Assembly (NCBI RefSeq): GCF_002865645.1
Contig: NW_020194518.1
Span: forward strand, 1,239,463 to 1,303,462
Direction of reading: 5' to 3'
Length of the DNA stretch: 64,000 bases
Source of the DNA: Hyaloscypha bicolor E
Lineage: Eukaryota; Ascomycota; Leotiomycetes; Helotiales; Hyaloscyphaceae
In this document: one piece after another, positions 1 through 11,098 of the stretch
Numbering within the stretch: the stretch's first letter is position 1
How the letters are laid out: every line of letters begins with the position of its first letter
Translations under genes and position numbers: made by a program
The notes under the pieces: generated by a model
Told to the model about the DNA's origin: nothing
The model's database searches: none
The model's input: only the letters and a program-made list of their open reading frames with translations

Positions 1-2535
1 ACTCGGAGGAGGTATGAGGTACGACGGCTTCAGTTTCTTCGCTGGTGGGGGGCCAAAGTAATTGGGTGAAATCTTGGTGGAAGAAGATTTCGGCGGAAGA
101 TGGACTTTGATGTGTCTTGCAAATTGCAACAAGGTGGTTGCATGTTCAGTGTCGAATCTGTGGCATCGATCCCAACGACATGTGTAATCCCCTGCTGTAT
201 TCTCAAATTTACCGCCTTCCAGTTGATTGGCACCTTGGTGGTCTTTGACGATGTGTTGATACATGGTCTCTGGACTCATGAAGAATTCGCCACAAGACTC
301 GCCGCTAGGGCTTCGCCATAAACACTTGCTGAATTCCTCGCCTTTCATGTCGATTGGGGTGATTCGATATCTGATGCCTTTGATTATGAATTTTTGAATC
401 AGTCCTTGCTGGACTTGCGCAGCGGCTTTATCTTGAAAGGTAGTGCTAACGTTCTTGATGAAATCGGCAGCGGCCAAAAGCGGTACATTCGTTTGGGCAG
501 CATGCGAGGCGAAGCATGCTTGATAGGCTTGCCATAGAGCGATCTGAGTGATCTTCTCATCAGGGTCTTCCTCAAACAGAGAACGAAGCCATTGAGAACT
601 GCGCTCAGGCTCTTGAAGTGCGAGAAGTTGAGTAAGCAATTCTCTGGGGAGGCGCGCAATCTGTGGAGGCATCTGTATCCGAGTCGGGTAGCCAGAGTAG
701 TGTGTCTTTTCCTTCTTCTCCGCATTGTGCATCAAAAGGCGAACGAGCTGATTAACCAATGGCTCGACCTGCACCTCCGAGATGAGAAAGTCGACATTGT
801 CTACCACAGCGGTATACTGGTAGAGGAAGTCCAAGCAGGCATGAACAAGGTCTTCATCGTTGAGCAGGGTCCAATCGATAATATTCTGAACGACCTTGAT
901 GGGAACGCCCTTCAGGAGGTTGTTCTCCTCCAGGTTCATAGATATTCTGCTAATCGCCCTCAGCGCGGTCAAGATAGCACCTCGGTCGTTGTCACATAGT
1001 TGTGCGAGGAGCGAGATGTACAGAGGGTCCGTTTCGTCGAAGTGGAGGTATTTGGTGAGTTGCTCGGCAATATCAAGAGCGTAGTGCTTTAATTCAACGA
1101 CGCAATCGAGGTTTGGAAGGTTGAGGGCAATGCTGAGAAAGTCCCGCAATGGGAGCATTTCTGAAACGTAGTATGCATTCTCCTCCAGCATGACCATATT
1201 TCGAATGGTTAGAGCAGCTTCATTGATTTGCAATAGAGCGTCACTAAACTCCGCGGTTTGGATGTTATCGTCCACATCGATTTTGGGGAGGTTTGCGATT
1301 TTTCGGAGAATGTCTGGAGTACCATCTAAACCATTGATGATATCTGCACCGGGCGTTGCAACATCGTCCATATAGAGAACTTGCCAATCGACTTTGTAGA
1401 ACAAGGAGCTGACCTCAAGGACTTTCTCAATCAAAGCCTCCGCTAAGCCGGGAAATCCTTCGAATCGGTATTTGTCCCCACGTTCCATCGAAATTTTGAC
1501 CAAATGGTGCAGGGCATAATCTTGCTCGGCTGGAATACCAGATCTCAAGGCGCACAAGCAGCGAACGTAGATATTTGGTCCGTCAAAGCCAGCTGTCCCG
1601 GAGTCAGTATAGTGCAAGGTATGGTCATGGATAGACTTACAGCCAGGGAGCATGATGCCTCCTCTACCTGCGGCCGGAGTTCTTCCACTGGCAGCGAGGG
1701 CAGCATCTTTCATAAGCTTTTGGCGCTTGGCGAATTCGACTGCATTGTTACCGGGGGTTATGACTGGGCGGAGGGTGAGGGGCATCTGGGGTCGAGGCTC
1801 GTAATTTGTGACGGCAAGGGACTGGTGCTCCATGTTCGGATTGTAGGATGTCGAGGCGCCTCGGGGCTGATGCTGTTGGTGGTGATTAGGATGGTGTTGA
1901 GGGGAAGGAGCATGAGATGTCGCCGAGACGTTCCTGGTCTGACGGGACGAGGTTTCCGGTTGGAACAATATCCTCTGCGGAGGAGCGTGTCGAAGACCTC
2001 GTGTCACCCTACCTCCAGAGCCTGGTGTCTCTTCACTTGCATTTCTTTGCCTGTCAGGTGTTCCGTCGTCGCCAGATGCTTCGGAGTGGTCGTTTCCTAG
2101 AGTAGCTCGAGCCGATGGTCGGTAGTTTTCAAGAGTTCGAGTAAGCAATCCTCCACCTTTCGCCGTGGTATCCTCAAGAATCTCTTTCGGGGGCGGCTCC
2201 TTGCCGTGTATGCTAGAGATCTCGTACGCCGCAAGATTTTTGTAGTATGCTGTCTTGAGACTGAAGGCGAGAGCAGGGAGATTGTTCGTGCCCAAGTTGA
2301 AGTCCTGACCCAGCTTTCTCCAAGCTAGCTTCTCTTCACTGACTTTGTCATATCCACCGCGCTCAACAACGGTCTTGAAGAGATGGAGAAGGTCGACGTG
2401 CTTGGCTCCGACTCGGGGTTCGGGCTCGAAGTGGGTTCCTCGCCTCTCATGGTATTCAGTCAACTTCTGAATGAATTCGGTGTATTCGGTGGTATTTGGA
2501 ATCGAGGCTTCGCGGGTATTTCGAGGAGGAGCCAT
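1..2535 (-). CDS. rsc9: RSC chromatin-remodelling complex subunit Rsc9 (ARID protein), 3' end cut by window edge
   Basis: This is the fungal counterpart of Rsc9/ARID2, a DNA-binding subunit of the RSC SWI/SNF-type nucleosome remodeller acting in the nucleus. The start ATG (2533-2535) opens a frame that stays open to base 1, so the C-terminus lies outside the window. An ARID domain occupies about residues 8-120, with the conserved core around RGGYDKVSEEKLAW. A Ser/Pro/Gln-rich linker follows, then a long helical region containing YALHHLVKIS. Two C2H2-like zinc fingers lie near the left edge (CLW..C..H..H and CRWDRC..H..H). A 48-nt segment at 1593-1640 has a GTAAGT donor, an ACTGAC branch site and a CAG acceptor; it is a multiple of three and stop-free, but removing it restores a smooth family-like sequence, so it is probably an intron. 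The gene diverges from the 2923 gene. Confidence 0.88.
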   Translation of the reverse strand, partial: MAPPRNTREASIPNTTEYTEFIQKLTEYHERRGTHFEPEPRVGAKHVDLLHLFKTVVERGGYDKVSEEKLAWRKLGQDFNLGTNNLPALAFSLKTAYYKNLAAYEISSIHGKEPPPKEILEDTTAKGGGLLTRTLENYRPSARATLGNDHSEASGDDGTPDRQRNASEETPGSGGRVTRGLRHAPPQRILFQPETSSRQTRNVSATSHAPSPQHHPNHHQQHQPRGASTSYNPNMEHQSLAVTNYEPRPQMPLTLRPVITPGNNAVEFAKRQKLMKDAALAASGRTPAAGRGGIMLPGCKSIHDHTLHYTDSGTAGFDGPNIYVRCLCALRSGIPAEQDYALHHLVKISMERGDKYRFEGFPGLAEALIEKVLEVSSLFYKVDWQVLYMDDVATPGADIINGLDGTPDILRKIANLPKIDVDDNIQTAEFSDALLQINEAALTIRNMVMLEENAYYVSEMLPLRDFLSIALNLPNLDCVVELKHYALDIAEQLTKYLHFDETDPLYISLLAQLCDNDRGAILTALRAISRISMNLEENNLLKGVPIKVVQNIIDWTLLNDEDLVHACLDFLYQYTAVVDNVDFLISEVQVEPLVNQLVRLLMHNAEKKEKTHYSGYPTRIQMPPQIARLPRELLTQLLALQEPERSSQWLRSLFEEDPDEKITQIALWQAYQACFASHAAQTNVPLLAAADFIKNVSTTFQDKAAAQVQQGLIQKFIIKGIRYRITPIDMKGEEFSKCLWRSPSGESCGEFFMSPETMYQHIVKDHQGANQLEGGKFENTAGDYTCRWDRCHRFDTEHATTLLQFARHIKVHLPPKSSSTKISPNYFGPPPAKKLKPSYLIPPPS

Positions 2536-2922
2536 CTTCACAGTCGCAGTATTAATACTGCCATGCGCTGAGTGTGCAATGGGAGGAAGATGCAACTCTT
2601 CTTGCTGAATGCGATACGACGCGGTCGCGATCTCAGCCCTGTCTGGTGAATTTTGGAACCCTTGCTACGCTAGCTCCATAAATAGTTTAGCAGGTTTCTC
2701 ACGTGACGTGCCTCCATTTCATCTTTGAAGCTCCACTTCAACCTCGACCTTCAAACCTCACAATCCAGCCATCAATGGCCTCCAAATACCATCAATGAGT
2801 TGAAACCGTTGACGGCCGAAGTATTGCTATACTCAGCATTGATCACATACTAACCCTTCACCTTCTACCTACTCCGATCCAGCAACCCACTTGACATCCT
2901 TTCTTCACTTCACTAATCCATC
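2536..2922. promoter_or_regulatory. Divergent promoter between rsc9 and the 659-aa protein gene
   Basis: A 387-bp spacer separates two start codons pointing away from each other. It contains the palindrome TCACGTGA at 2699-2706, followed at once by CGTG, a classic CACGTG E-box of the type bound by fungal bHLH factors such as Cbf1. A pyrimidine-rich stretch leads into the right-hand ATG, as in many fungal leaders. Function is inferred from position. Confidence 0.5.
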
Positions 2923-5020
2923 ATGTCCCAGCTCTCCTCTCAAGTACAAGATCCCAATTGGGTTTCCGTCCCCATCGCAAAATTTTCTCACAATACCACA
3001 CCCTATGGAACCAAGTCTTTTGTCTGGACTCATGTCAACAACAGGAATGATCTGGACCTCGTCATTCGAAATGCCCGTGTCGTCGATGATTATGGCAACT
3101 ACCAAGAGCGTATTCTCATGAAAGTTACTGGTGGTGCTGAGGTACTGGTATGGGAACTCGTCCATCCTGCTGCCGAAGCTACATTAACCCATGGTCAGGA
3201 AACCCAGGATCTCGGCCAGCTGGTCACCTTTTGCCGGGAATTTGATCCTGCTTCAGGATCAGAGTACCCAGTTGACATCGTTGTGAAGAGTCCATTCATG
3301 GCCATGAGATATCCCAAAACTATTAACACCGTACGCCTCTCTTCTTCCGTCTCAAGCTTTGCTGACTCTATGAAAGGTTCGTCGAATTCAGGTGAAATTG
3401 CGCTCTGACTCCGACTTCAAGAGAACGCTGGGCGTCATGAATGACCTTGGATTACGCATCACTTACAAGGATGGATCCGCCCCTACTGTCGCTCCAAGCC
3501 CATCTCCTACTCCCTCTCTGGCCTTGTCAGCAAGTGCATTTGGAGGAACTGCACATCTGCTCGCAGATTCACTGCCTCGACCAACATCATCATTTACAAT
3601 GTCATCGTCAACTTTGAGGAGTAGCTCACCGATGAAACCAGAATTAACCAGCTCGCCAGTTAAATCCGACTTCAAGATTCCTCTGCGATCGGACACTGCG
3701 TTTTCTGATCAAGGGCAAGCCAACCGCATACCTTATTCTACCCCTCATACGACAAACACATTTTCTACTTCATCTGTTGGTTCGAAGATTCCGCCATTCT
3801 CACCACAGCCGAGGATTGAATCTCTCAATCAACTCCCTGCTCATCAAACTCACTCTCTGTTCGTCTCTCAGATGGAGAGAGAGGTAAGCGCACAATTTAC
3901 TCTGAATTCGAAAGAATTGAACGAAGCTTACAACATATAGTCTCAACACCGGCGAATGTCTCAGCCCATTTTACCCCCTTCAAGTTCAGACAACACAAAC
4001 ACTCGTTTAGCTCCTTCGCTTTATATCTCCCAATTGCAGTCGCAGCAGGACGAGGCTCTGGAGCGCGCGACGGCAACTTCAAGACTGTTGCCCGCTTCTC
4101 CATTTTTCTCGTCAGCTGGAGACAAGAAGGTTTCTGGTGCGGAAAAATCACAAGCCATTGATTCTCAAAGACCGTCCTCGACTCCAATCGAGCATAGCGA
4201 TCTGATGAAATTGTGGATTCCACCGAAGCGCGAATTGCCATTCCCCAAACCTCGCAAATCCAGCAATTCCAAGTCTTCTTCGACTCCTGATCTCCCATCA
4301 GTGTTGCCAAAGCCAACTTCTCAAACAACCGACTCTCTCCCCAAGGCTCAGGAAGTCCAGGCGGATGCAGCTTCGACTCCTGTCAAGAAGCCAGCACCCA
4401 AGAAGAGGGTTGCACAACGAAAAGCCACGAATACAAAGCCGACCGGTCAGCAGGTGCTCAACGAAGAAGCTCCGGCGAACGAGATCATAAAAGAATCCAT
4501 CCCTAAATTGGCAAGCATACAAGAAGAGCCAGATCAGTTCTCTCCATTGGCTGCTAAGAGTGCTTCTGCTTCATTCCGCCCAGCGTCTGCTCCCGGGCTC
4601 ATCTCCAAAGCAATTCTTCCTCCGAAGAAACGCACTGCACCTCCACCTCGCCCAGCTTCAATTGCTAAACGACCCAAGATGGTAGACGCAGCCACACAAA
4701 CCCAAGCACTTTCAGGTCGTGACCATTTCGCTGCTCGGAGCACTGCTCCAAATAGTACTCCTGATTTCGTAGCCGACACCCCCTCACCTGCATCCCCACC
4801 AGAAAGCTACTTGAATGACCTCGACGCTTTCATCACTAAACACAATCCTCAGCCGAAACCTAAGGAGCTCTGGAAAACACCACGATATACCGGGGCAGAT
4901 GAAGCACATCGCCAGATGATGCTGAATGACTTCATTTGTGAAAACCTCGAGAATCCCGACTTCCTTCAATTGTGCCAGGACGCGGAGTTTGCCTGGCGAC
5001 GAATCGGACTTGGAATGTAA
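2923..5020 (+). CDS. Uncharacterised 659-aa protein with conserved-looking ends and a disordered middle
   Basis: Three exons (2923-3330, 3392-3883, 3941-5020) are joined by introns of 61 and 57 nt; the second has a GTAAGC donor, and both joins restore one frame. The N-terminal 150 residues look folded and beta-rich. The middle (about 155-590) is Ser/Pro/Thr/Lys-rich and probably disordered, with basic patches resembling nuclear localisation signals. The last 60 residues are again compact and probably helical (FICENLENPDF, WRRIGLGM). I do not recognise a named domain. Folded N-terminus, long disordered linker and short C-terminal helix is the general plan of meiotic Rec114-type proteins, but this is only a resemblance of layout. 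It shares a divergent promoter with rsc9. Confidence 0.7.
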
Positions 5021-7224
5021 GTCAAGAGATCCAATACTTGCTAGTATCGGAGGTTCCCGTCAGATTTTTACAGGCCTTCACGTGGAACTTGAGGGCTGAG
5101 TGTTGCAAACTGTGCAGACTTTGAGCTGAGCTATGTACCAACATCTGGCATATGAGGATCAAGAGCTTGGCGAACATGAGCAGAGGACAGCTTCGAGTAT
5201 CATTGTAGTACTTGCATAATTCTAGTCATTGAAGTCAAAAAATTGCCCCTTCTGCATTTAAACCCCTTTTTGCGTCAATGGTTCCAGCCGGATTTAGTTG
5301 CGTGCATGTGGCAAGAGCTATTGGGAACGCTCGTTGTCTGCTACCTCTGTTGAATTCATTCTCACATCGAATAATTTAACCATCCAAGCAGTCAGTGCCT
5401 CATGGCCAGATACTTAAGCTATGCATTGAAGTTCGCGGTACTCAACCAAACAAATGCCCTGCATCCAACCAGCAATCGTCGCGCTCGCAGTGATTTGCTG
5501 CGTCCCTTCGCAATGATATAGGACTCGGATGCCATCCCCTGCCCCGTCCTCTCCCAATTCTCCCAAACATCCTTGCATCTGGGAACTTGTCTTCCACTGA
5601 CCCATTGCCTCGTCCAAGACACTCCACGGCTTTTTCATTAGTTTTCCTCCTTTGCTAGAACTTTACAAGGACGTGATGTGCTAATTGTGGGACCAAACAA
5701 GTTTAATCCCCGCCGCCGTCACCTGTCAGTCACATTTAAAGTTCAACGCTACCCCGGATTTCCAACCTCAATTTACAGCGGTACAGCAAATCCCAGTCCA
5801 AACCACAATACAAGTGCCGCCAACGACTTCTAAGGCATTCTAATCATTGTTAGATCAATTTGGTCTGTCTGAATGCGTTTATGGGGCCCTTATTCTAGCA
5901 TAGGTCCCTAGCTAATAGAAAATGTCTCCTTCTTCGCCCTTCCATTTCTACGTTTCTAGTCAGATACAGAGCACGTCCTTGAGATCGGTATATCCCAAGC
6001 TATTCCATTTCCACTCCCTGGTCATCCCAATCGAGTTAACCACTTTCCCCTACCCAACCCCAACCCCATTGAATAGTCCGAATCTCAATTCCAGTACGCC
6101 ATCAACAACTACGAGAAGCTTCAGATCCCTAGCTCAACCTCCTTTCAAAACAGACTGACAGTTCTCTGGATGAGTTTTCTTAGCCTCATATATCCCTGTA
6201 TGAGATTCTCCCCCCGCACCATGAGATTCTTCTTCCCTTTATCACATTCACAGGCCCTTGACACACGTCTTCAGAGACCTCATCTGAAGATACCAACAAA
6301 CCGCATCTCAATCATAGAGCTCACAAACACCCAGTCACTTAGCAGCAGCTACTAGAATAATCAAAAGTAAGTATTTCCCCATCTCGAGCACTCCCTCCTC
6401 ACGAGCACTCCCCACTGGCCAGCATATTCTTTCGAGTAGTACCTCACCGGGAGCATTTCTTCGTCTCGAGCACAGTCCTTTCGTCTCAAACCCTCCCATT
6501 CTTCGTGCACAGAAGCTCCAAAACTTTTCTTTATGGCTGACTTGCGCCAGAACACACCACTACCAGTCACTCTTCACGGTTCACTCGAACTCAATATCAG
6601 CCCTCGGCATTCGACTCCGGGACACAGAACCCCAAATCTTCAAGTTCTGCAAAGACCTTGACAGTACCCAAACAGGATCCAAAACCGTCATCGACTCATC
6701 GATGACATATTCCCACGATTCCCCAAAACTCTGTTTCGAGCCCTTGCATTCGAAACCGGCACACAAAGGGTATTTCTAACTAGGTTGGTAGAGATTCGAA
6801 CCTCAGATCCGTGGAACCGCTAAAGTTTACTTGGTACTAACCCTTTCCGGACAGCAACCAACTTCAACAACACCACGGTTCACTTGAACTTTATTCAACC
6901 CATCATACAGTGAGTATACGCGTTATTTCTATTCGACTATTCCAAGTTCAGACTTGCTCTAATTCAATTTTGACCAAGATAAGGACCACGCGGCCACGCT
7001 GTCGTCGACGTCTCCAGATTCACTTGGACTCTGCTAACCGAAAACAATAGGGAGCAACACAAGGGATTTAACCCGAACATCAAGTAGCCAGAACTTCTGA
7101 CTTCCTACCGTATCGCCGACACCAAGTCGACGGAACGTCAAACTTGATCCCTTCGTAAAGGAAAAAGATCACGACAATCGACTTACGAGCCCCGACTTAC
7201 GACTGACCGAACGACAGACTCAAC
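5021..7224. other. Spacer of 2.2 kb, including a probable long 5' leader of the next gene
   Basis: No convincing coding region is visible. The right half is C/T-rich, fits an untranslated leader, and holds splice-like signals (GTAAGTATTT at 6367; a stronger donor/acceptor pair at 6910-7050). A 20-base motif beginning CACGGTTCACT recurs with three differences at 6575-6594 and 6884-6903, suggesting a small old duplication. Short open frames here lack coding character. Confidence 0.4.
6910..7050 (+). other. Possible 5'-leader intron of the 966-aa gene
   Basis: The donor GTGAGTATAC at 6910, the branch-like GCTAACC near 7032 and the acceptor AATAG ending at 7050 match the splice signals used elsewhere in the window. 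It would lie wholly in the untranslated leader, 174 nt before the ATG at 7225. This is inference from motifs only. Confidence 0.35.
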
Positions 7225-10125
7225 ATGTCTTCCACGAGCATGTCAGCCGGCGCCTCGTACTTCCTTGAAAAGTACAAGCTCGCCCGCGACCAACTTGCCA
7301 ACTCAGAAGGATGCTCCTGCACAGTCAAAGACCAGGAGAAGTATATGACTGCTCCTTACAAGAGTAAAGCCGCAACCAAGACCGCCAAATTGGACTTGAC
7401 GGGCCTCAGAGATGTCATCGAGCACGAGACTGCCCGCTTTGAAGAGTTTCTGAGGACAAGAAGAGAGGAGCTCAAGAAAAAGGAACAACAAGAACACGCT
7501 GCTCAAAACGCTGCAAAGAACCAGAACAGCGGCAATAGCCAACCAGCAACAAAAATCAACAGCATTCTTCGAAACGCGACTTCGTCGCGCCCACCACAAC
7601 CCAGTGGAGCTGGATTGGCCAGCCCTCCTCCGACTCCACCAGCCAACAATTCATCCCCACTATCCGGACAGTCCCAGACTGGCAGCAAATATCCTCCTGG
7701 TCCCAGTTCGAGGATCCGCCTCATGACCACTCCTCCCCGTTCACCGTCCACGTCAACAGTCGGCAACTCATCCAGAGCAACAACCGGACAGTCAAAGACT
7801 AGCAAGTATCCTCCCAGCCTCGGCGCAAGAATTCATCTCAAGCTCAAAGAGTCCGAGCGAGTATTGACTCCAATATGGCGTCAAAATGTCCCAACTCCCG
7901 TAACCCAACCCAATCAAGACTCCCCAGCACCAGTCGAAACACAAAACATCCAGAAGCGGAAGAACGAGGGCCTATTCGACTTGGAGTCCGCGGCAAAACG
8001 ACCGCACTTAGGATATTGCGCACTATGTGTGTACGAGATCAAGAAGCCGTTCATCGCCGACAAGTATAGCTACAAAGAAGGAGAGCCCGCCGCCATTCCG
8101 AAGCAAGCAGATATCTACACCAAACATCGAGCAGAATCCACTGAATCAGAAGCGGAACCCACTGGACAAGCAGAAGCTCCAGCCGAAGGAGCAACCACCC
8201 GCAGGAAGAGAGCCGCGGGTGCCAAACTCGTTGAGCCTCAAGGAGATACCGGTAACTTCAGCCGAGAGGGAGGACTTGCCAAAGAACCTACTACCGATCC
8301 TACACAAAATCCTCCTCGGAACGGACTCAAAAAGCTTCCTCGGAACGGAGGCACTAAAGCATTCAAGCTCACCAAAGCAGAGGTCAACAACGATTACAAG
8401 GCGATGGCTAAAATGAGAAAAGACGAGGCTTTGAAGGAAGCTATCTTCAAACCCCTTCGAGAAGAGCTCTTCGCCTTTGCTCGACGCCACGAGTCCGAGG
8501 AGTACACGCCAAGCAGAATCTACAACAGCATGATTGCCAAACGGGCCGAGAGAAAAGCCAGACTGGAGAAGTATTCGAAGAACAGGAATCTTATCATGGA
8601 TGGCTATCAGCAGGCAAAGCAAGCTTTCGAGGAGGCAAAACTGGAGTTCACCGAGAGGAAGCTGGCTTTGAGAAAGCAGCAGGACGCCAACGAAGACATT
8701 AAGCCAATCGCCTGGCACGTCAAAGCCAGGTTCAGAAAGAGCCGGGCTTCTTGGAACCGCGTTCTGAGCCAACACCTAGAGTCCATTAAACGAGGGAAGA
8801 CCCCCGAACAAGCCCGGAACGACCTTCAGAGATTTCAGCGAGAAGAGGAAGTCCGGCAACAACGGCTCGAAGAATTGACCACGGACTACCAGCAGAAGTG
8901 GGCGGCCTTGACTCAAGCTCGAGTTCTCCGGCCGGATCAAAAGCGAAAGGATTGCCAAGAAGCTATTAGAAAAGCAATTCCTCCATTGGAAGATTCTGGA
9001 AAGATTCTCCGCGACTACCAGCAAGAACACGACGCTTGGCTTCTTGCTCAGCACAAGGAACTCAACGCTGGGCACAAAATTGTACAACCCAAAGCACGAA
9101 CCATCACCCAAACCAAAGAGTCCTATTGCCGAACCGGCGCACCGCCCGATACCCAAGCCGAAAACCGCATGATACAAATCCCCGCAGAGCTCCAATTAAT
9201 AGTTCTCAAGGAAGGGGAGAAAGAACCCAATAGCTCGAAGAGCAGTTACAAGAAGGGCAGAAAATGTGCTTTCCTGGCCAAAGATACTGTGGAAGCCAAA
9301 GAGAAACTCGTCACTATCACCAGAGAACTCGACACCATCAACAAAAAAATCGGTACGGACCCCAGCACCATTCCTCGATTGAGTGCCATCCCGGCACACA
9401 TCCGCATGCTTCCAGGTCTCAATCTCCGGCAAGGAAAGCCGACCAGCGAGTTCGTGATCAAGACGAACGCTCACGTTCAACGTACTCCTCAACTCAGAAA
9501 ACCGAGTAATCTTCGCTACGAACTTGGTGCATGCCTTGTTGAGAAGGCTGCTGCTGAAGCTGCTGCCGAAATAGCCCGGGTTGCTGCTGAAGCGGCCGCT
9601 GAAGCAGCACGAATTGCTAAGGAACAGGAAGACAGGGAGGAAGAACGACGACAACAAGCAGCGATTGAGGCGATGAATCAGAGGAAACAGAGAAAAAGAG
9701 CCGAGATCGTAGAGAACAGACGGAAGTACGCAATGAATCAAGCTAAAGAGACAGTGGAGACCGGTTTCCTTCCTCGATTCCAGGACGAAAAGGACAGACA
9801 GGAATTCAATTGGGCTCTCCGCGCCTATCTCCAATCCGAAGAGGGGATGAGAGCACAGGCCAGGCGGGTGGAGAAGAGACGAAATCATACGGTGGAGCAG
9901 GGCTTGGAAGAACGAGGAAAATTGGCTCCTTGCTTCTGCGACTCGATCGAGAAGCGGCACCGCTGTCAATTTGTCAAGAAGTGTAAGCCACCCGGGCAGG
10001 AGAGCGATAGCGAAGGGACGGTCCAGGAAGACCGGGATAAGATGGAGGGGGTAGAAAGTGGGATCGGAGGAAAGGTACAGGGAGAAGGGGAGGAAATGGA
10101 AGGTGTCGAATGTCAGGTCTCTTGA
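7225..10125 (+). CDS. Uncharacterised, highly charged coiled-coil protein of 966 aa, intronless
   Basis: A single uninterrupted frame of 2.9 kb is unusual here, where most genes are split. The product is very rich in Lys, Arg, Glu and Gln. Residues 1-95 include a Glu/Lys-rich helix. Residues about 100-215 are Pro/Ser-rich and contain two diverged copies of a roughly 25-residue unit (around residues 143 and 178), each with G-Q-S-x-T-S-K-Y-P-P followed by R-I. Residues about 385-900 are almost all predicted helix or coiled coil, with an Ala/Glu heptad block near 770-800. The C-terminus has a Cys/His-containing stretch (CFCDS..HRCQFVKKC) and an acidic tail. I recognise no known domain. A cytoskeletal or nuclear scaffold role would be guesswork. 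The start is the first ATG in frame. Confidence 0.75.
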   Translation: MSSTSMSAGASYFLEKYKLARDQLANSEGCSCTVKDQEKYMTAPYKSKAATKTAKLDLTGLRDVIEHETARFEEFLRTRREELKKKEQQEHAAQNAAKNQNSGNSQPATKINSILRNATSSRPPQPSGAGLASPPPTPPANNSSPLSGQSQTGSKYPPGPSSRIRLMTTPPRSPSTSTVGNSSRATTGQSKTSKYPPSLGARIHLKLKESERVLTPIWRQNVPTPVTQPNQDSPAPVETQNIQKRKNEGLFDLESAAKRPHLGYCALCVYEIKKPFIADKYSYKEGEPAAIPKQADIYTKHRAESTESEAEPTGQAEAPAEGATTRRKRAAGAKLVEPQGDTGNFSREGGLAKEPTTDPTQNPPRNGLKKLPRNGGTKAFKLTKAEVNNDYKAMAKMRKDEALKEAIFKPLREELFAFARRHESEEYTPSRIYNSMIAKRAERKARLEKYSKNRNLIMDGYQQAKQAFEEAKLEFTERKLALRKQQDANEDIKPIAWHVKARFRKSRASWNRVLSQHLESIKRGKTPEQARNDLQRFQREEEVRQQRLEELTTDYQQKWAALTQARVLRPDQKRKDCQEAIRKAIPPLEDSGKILRDYQQEHDAWLLAQHKELNAGHKIVQPKARTITQTKESYCRTGAPPDTQAENRMIQIPAELQLIVLKEGEKEPNSSKSSYKKGRKCAFLAKDTVEAKEKLVTITRELDTINKKIGTDPSTIPRLSAIPAHIRMLPGLNLRQGKPTSEFVIKTNAHVQRTPQLRKPSNLRYELGACLVEKAAAEAAAEIARVAAEAAAEAARIAKEQEDREEERRQQAAIEAMNQRKQRKRAEIVENRRKYAMNQAKETVETGFLPRFQDEKDRQEFNWALRAYLQSEEGMRAQARRVEKRRNHTVEQGLEERGKLAPCFCDSIEKRHRCQFVKKCKPPGQESDSEGTVQEDRDKMEGVESGIGGKVQGEGEEMEGVECQVS

Positions 10126-11098
10126 ATGGCATCAATGGCTAACGTATTCGGTGTCGGGAAAAGAGTCGGCTCGATGGCGGTTGTGAGGAGGATACTGTAG
10201 GACGGGAATCAGATTTATGGATTATGTGGCGACGAATGGACGATGGGAGGAATAAGGATGTAGAGAAATGAGGAGCTGTCTTCATGGATAGAAGAATAGA
10301 TACGTGTACACCTAGGATGTGGGAGGAAAAGAACTGTCTTCATGCGTACATACGAGTACAAAGCGGATAGGATAAGAGAATAGACATGCCAAAAAATCCT
10401 TGTGCCTCCCCGTGTTAGTTTTATCTTCTCGAAGTGATTCGAAAAAGGACGAATGCATGTTACTCTTGACAGAGGAGCTTTCCCCGTCCGGTGATGCCGT
10501 ACTTGGAGTCAAGGTGCTAATTCTGCCCGAAAATAGAAAATACACGCTTTAGCTTCAACTGTTCAATTAAACTAGTGCAGGAAACTTGGATCACTGCTTC
10601 TGCTAAGATTGGAACTTTGTAATCATCTCGCTTCCGTCTTCTCTAAACGGTGCACATCTTGTAAAATTGCTCCGAAATTGTGACATCCCCCTCATGAGCT
10701 TTGACAGCCAGGTAAATGTGAACGCATCTGCCTGTCAATTCGGAATAACTGTATCAACCAGTTTCCAAGTAAATGTTACAATATTCGAAAGGAAATAATG
10801 GTTGTGCACTGAGATTATATTGCAGACAATTCTGAGATGCTGAAATGAATAAATCCCGTAAATAGAACAATTTCTGAAAACACAGAAGACTTGTTTAAAA
10901 CGAACAAAGAGATACTTCTCCTGTGAAAGGCGATCAAAGCATACCAGTCACACAGGCCCTTGAACACGGGCTCTAGAGAACAATACGTCAAGATTCTTCT
11001 GCGCTAAATATTCATCAATACAGTCTCCTTGCCGTTCACTTCATACACAGATCACCACAATCTACCGCCAACTGCATGCAAAAACTCCTCTCTCACTC
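10126..11098. other. Convergent spacer between the 966-aa gene and msrB
   Basis: About 970 bp of moderately A+T-rich sequence holds the 3' ends of two facing genes. I see no coding region, RNA gene or repeat. It most likely contains both transcription termination regions. Confidence 0.4.

Noticed and set aside
6770..6820. tRNA-like T-arm (GGTTCGAATC on the minus strand)
   Set aside because: The T-stem does not pair and no D-arm, anticodon arm or acceptor stem can be built around it.
9196..9969. Long minus-strand frame of 257 codons opposite the 966-aa gene
   Set aside because: Antisense shadow of Glu/Lys/Arg-rich coding DNA, giving a Ser/Leu/Phe-rich translation without domains.
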